Of a stretch of DNA of 64,000 nucleotides, positions 61,900 to 64,000 are shown one piece after another. The notes under the pieces are model-generated. The model had not been told where the DNA came from. It saw only the letters and a list, made by a program, of their open reading frames with translations, and ran no database searches. The translations under genes were made by a program, and so were the position numbers. The stretch is from Tubiluchus corallicola. Taxonomy: Eukaryota; Priapulida; Priapulimorpha; Priapulimorphida; Tubiluchidae. The DNA lies in contig JAQGDQ010000103.1 in assembly GCA_030141605.1 (NCBI GenBank), forward strand, positions 478,001 to 542,000. Direction: 5' to 3'. The number at the start of each line of letters is the position of its first letter. Position 1 is the stretch's first letter.

Positions 61900-63290
61900 T
61901 TAACCAGTAACCATTTCCAACAAACACCTACTTTTCAGCAGTCCTTTGTCGCAATTGTTGGTTTTAACGCGAACCTTCACATTTATTCTTGTAAAGAGAT
62001 TCTTTTACTGTAATTTGTAACTGTTTTAGATAAAATTACTATCATAGAAACATAAAGAATACACACGCAGGATTGTGCAGTGCAATGCCTCCAAATTTAG
62101 ATAATAATATTAATCTCATGATTTAATAACAATGTGATTTTTATTTATAATTCTAGTAAATCTTTATTCCCTACGTAGTAAGCCGATAATAACCACCCAA
62201 TTTAACTTTCGTGCAATTGCTCAGATAATGTTAAATTGCTACAGATTATTATAACTTACTGAACAGCCTACATCTGAGGGTACTTGGTCAATAGATGTAC
62301 AGCCATTTAAGCAAACAGAAAAAACCCAGTTAAACAAACTTAAACTGAATTTAACTTTTTGGTGTGTTGCAAGTACAGCACTGAGCATCACGAGCAATGC
62401 TTAATTTTGAATTCAGCACGTATTTGCGGCTGAGTTAACTAAGACATAAACAGGTGCCAGCAACTAGGCCACTGACCGCGCGAAAGACTAGGAAGTGTGT
62501 GGTACCGCTTTAGGTGTTCAGATCGCGTTGATAAATGACTTGTTAGCCGAGTCCACCATGCCGAATTTTGGAGGTTCCGTAACACTTTGCACATTTTAAG
62601 AAACACTGTTGTTATTAAGCCAGCTATGTTTAGCAAATTTTAAAAGCTCACGCGGAGACTGCTAACGTGGCACTTGCTAAAATTGGGAATTTAGAAAGAC
62701 AGTCTACAACACAAGTTTAGTGAGCCGAATGTACAACTGGCTATTATTATAGCAGACTTATAGTAACTGACTTGTTTCTTCGACAAAATTTCAAAATCTC
62801 GTCTCACAAACTGTGCGTTAATTTATCTTCCATTAGCCAAACTTTTTCATATTCAAAGGTTTTTACAAAACGGAAGGAAATGTAGTTACATGGCAGGGCA
62901 TCACCTACATTCTGCGGCCTCAAAACGCCTCATTTTCTCTCTAATTTCTACTCCTTTTTTCTGTGGCTATAAAAAACTTATAGCAAGCTTGTCCAAGTTT
63001 TTTTTTATTTGTTGACGTTAGTACTCTCATTAGTCAAGTGAAACTTGGAATGCCGTTTTCATCAATAGCTATCAATAGAAAGTGTCTACATGAAAGTCCC
63101 CAAGGAGCGTTTACAGATTAACCTGTAAGAATGCCTAGAACATTTAATAAACATATTAATATAAAGTAAATAAATTTTAATATGACTTGTGATGCAATTT
63201 TTAAGGATTTTATTGTTTGTACTGATTATATTTAGTATATTCTGCCTTCTTGATTCGTGAAGCAATGCATGATATTTTTCCCATACAAAT
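61900..63290. other. AT-rich DNA without recognised features
   Basis: Only short unsupported frames. A short (AAT)n run follows at 63291-63322. Confidence 0.4.

Positions 63291-63322
<32 letters not shown>
63291..63322 (+). repeat. (AAT)n microsatellite
   Basis: Ten to eleven AAT units. Confidence 0.9.
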
Positions 63323-63469
63323 TTCGCTTAGGACATGGTCCAGGAATAACACCTTAAGTAACTCAGTACTTACTTCCGAGATGGTCTCGATTATTATTAC
63401 CTTGTTACTTTGATAAACCCGCGTACTTGGTTGCAGAACCAACGGTTCTATTTTTTAAGTTTCATTGGT

Positions 63470-63556
63470 ATGACACGGTCGGAGGTTGAACTCGCGACTT
63501 CCTTGGTGATGGGAAAAGAACAAGCTACGATTGAGCTATATCACCCGGTAATAAAT
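63470..63556 (-). repeat. tRNA-derived SINE-like unit
   Basis: Minus strand: GGTGATATAGCTCAATCGTA (A-box-like) and CGCGAGTTCAACCTCCGAC (B-box-like) about 40 bp later. Stem pairing is poor, so a SINE or tRNA pseudogene. Confidence 0.5.
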
Positions 63557-63723
63557 CACCGACAGCTTTGAAGGCTCGAAATTATAGTTAGAAAGTGAGG
63601 ATGCGAAATACAGAAGTTGTTGTTAACAAAGAGACACACTGATGAAGAATTCAATGAATAAGAGATCAAAAGAAGACTAGGTATTTGCATGTCCTTATTC
63701 AGAAGCAAGACGATGACTTACTT

Positions 63724-63911
63724 ATGGCGCGTTCGGACGTAGAGACTTCTCTCGCAACTTGTTGCGCAACTTCTCACTGAGAGAAGTTGCCAAGCCATTC
63801 ACACGTTGCAACAAGTTGCGAGAGAAGTTGCTAAACCGTTCACACATGTTGCAACTTTACTCTCAGAGAGAAGTGCCGGGAGAAGTCTCTACGTCTGAAG
63901 GCGCCATAAGA
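63724..63911. mobile_element. Palindromic MITE with TA flanks
   Basis: Left end TGGCGCGTTCGGACGTAGAG and right end CTCTACGTCTGAAGGCGCCA are inverted repeats, each next to a TA. The interior has further inverted GCAACTTGTTGC-type blocks, so most of the ~188 bp folds back. TA duplication suggests Tc1/mariner-type mobilisation. Confidence 0.75.
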
Positions 63912-64000
63912 GCATGGCGAGCAAAAAACTCAGAAACAAAACAAATGGACAATACGATTTTAGAATTTATAACGTGATTACAGTATTCCATGCATGGTCA

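Overview
This window looks like AT-rich nuclear DNA of an invertebrate animal. Coding sequence is carried on short exons joined by GT-AG introns, and microsatellites, minisatellites, LINE and LTR-retroelement fragments, tRNA-derived SINE-like units and hairpin (MITE-like) elements are abundant. There are no operons, Shine-Dalgarno-led genes or CRISPR arrays. The one complete protein is a zona pellucida (ZP) domain membrane protein with a furin site and short tail, a layout common for apical/cuticular ZP proteins of arthropods. That makes an ecdysozoan the best guess, but a mollusc or annelid cannot be excluded from sequence alone.

Layout. (1) 1308-22501, minus strand: the 5' part of a gene for a secreted or membrane protein with an extracellular double-Cache-like sensor domain. 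Four exons can be read, and the gene continues past the left edge. Its introns hold a BEL/Pao gag fragment, LINE pieces, a 2.3-kb fold-back element and several satellites. (2) 22502-25618: non-coding, with simple repeats and dispersed repeats. (3) 25619-26494, plus strand: an intronless GT31 beta-1,3-galactosyltransferase-type gene broken by one in-frame TGA. (4) 26546-29005 and 33878-36363: two copies of a ~2.46-kb segment, each carrying a divergent rhodopsin-like GPCR on the minus strand. Copy 1 is flanked by a 13-bp direct repeat that looks like a target-site duplication. Copy 2 has lost its last 17 codons to a stop. (5) 36677-44139: retroelement remnants, including a LINE split by a 269-bp insertion, then mainly featureless AT-rich DNA. 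(6) 44195-60913, minus strand: a complete nine-exon gene for a 2,227-residue protein. It has a signal peptide, a huge 5.5-kb exon of tandem peptide repeats, a ten-cysteine ZP module, a furin site, a transmembrane helix and a short basic tail. (7) 60914-64000: upstream DNA with MITEs, a SINE-like unit and one possible first exon of a myristoylated protein.

The three gene classes (extracellular sensor, GPCR, apical matrix protein) show no evident shared pathway; their proximity is probably incidental. All exon joins given here rest on splice signals, preserved reading phase and domain continuity, not on transcripts.
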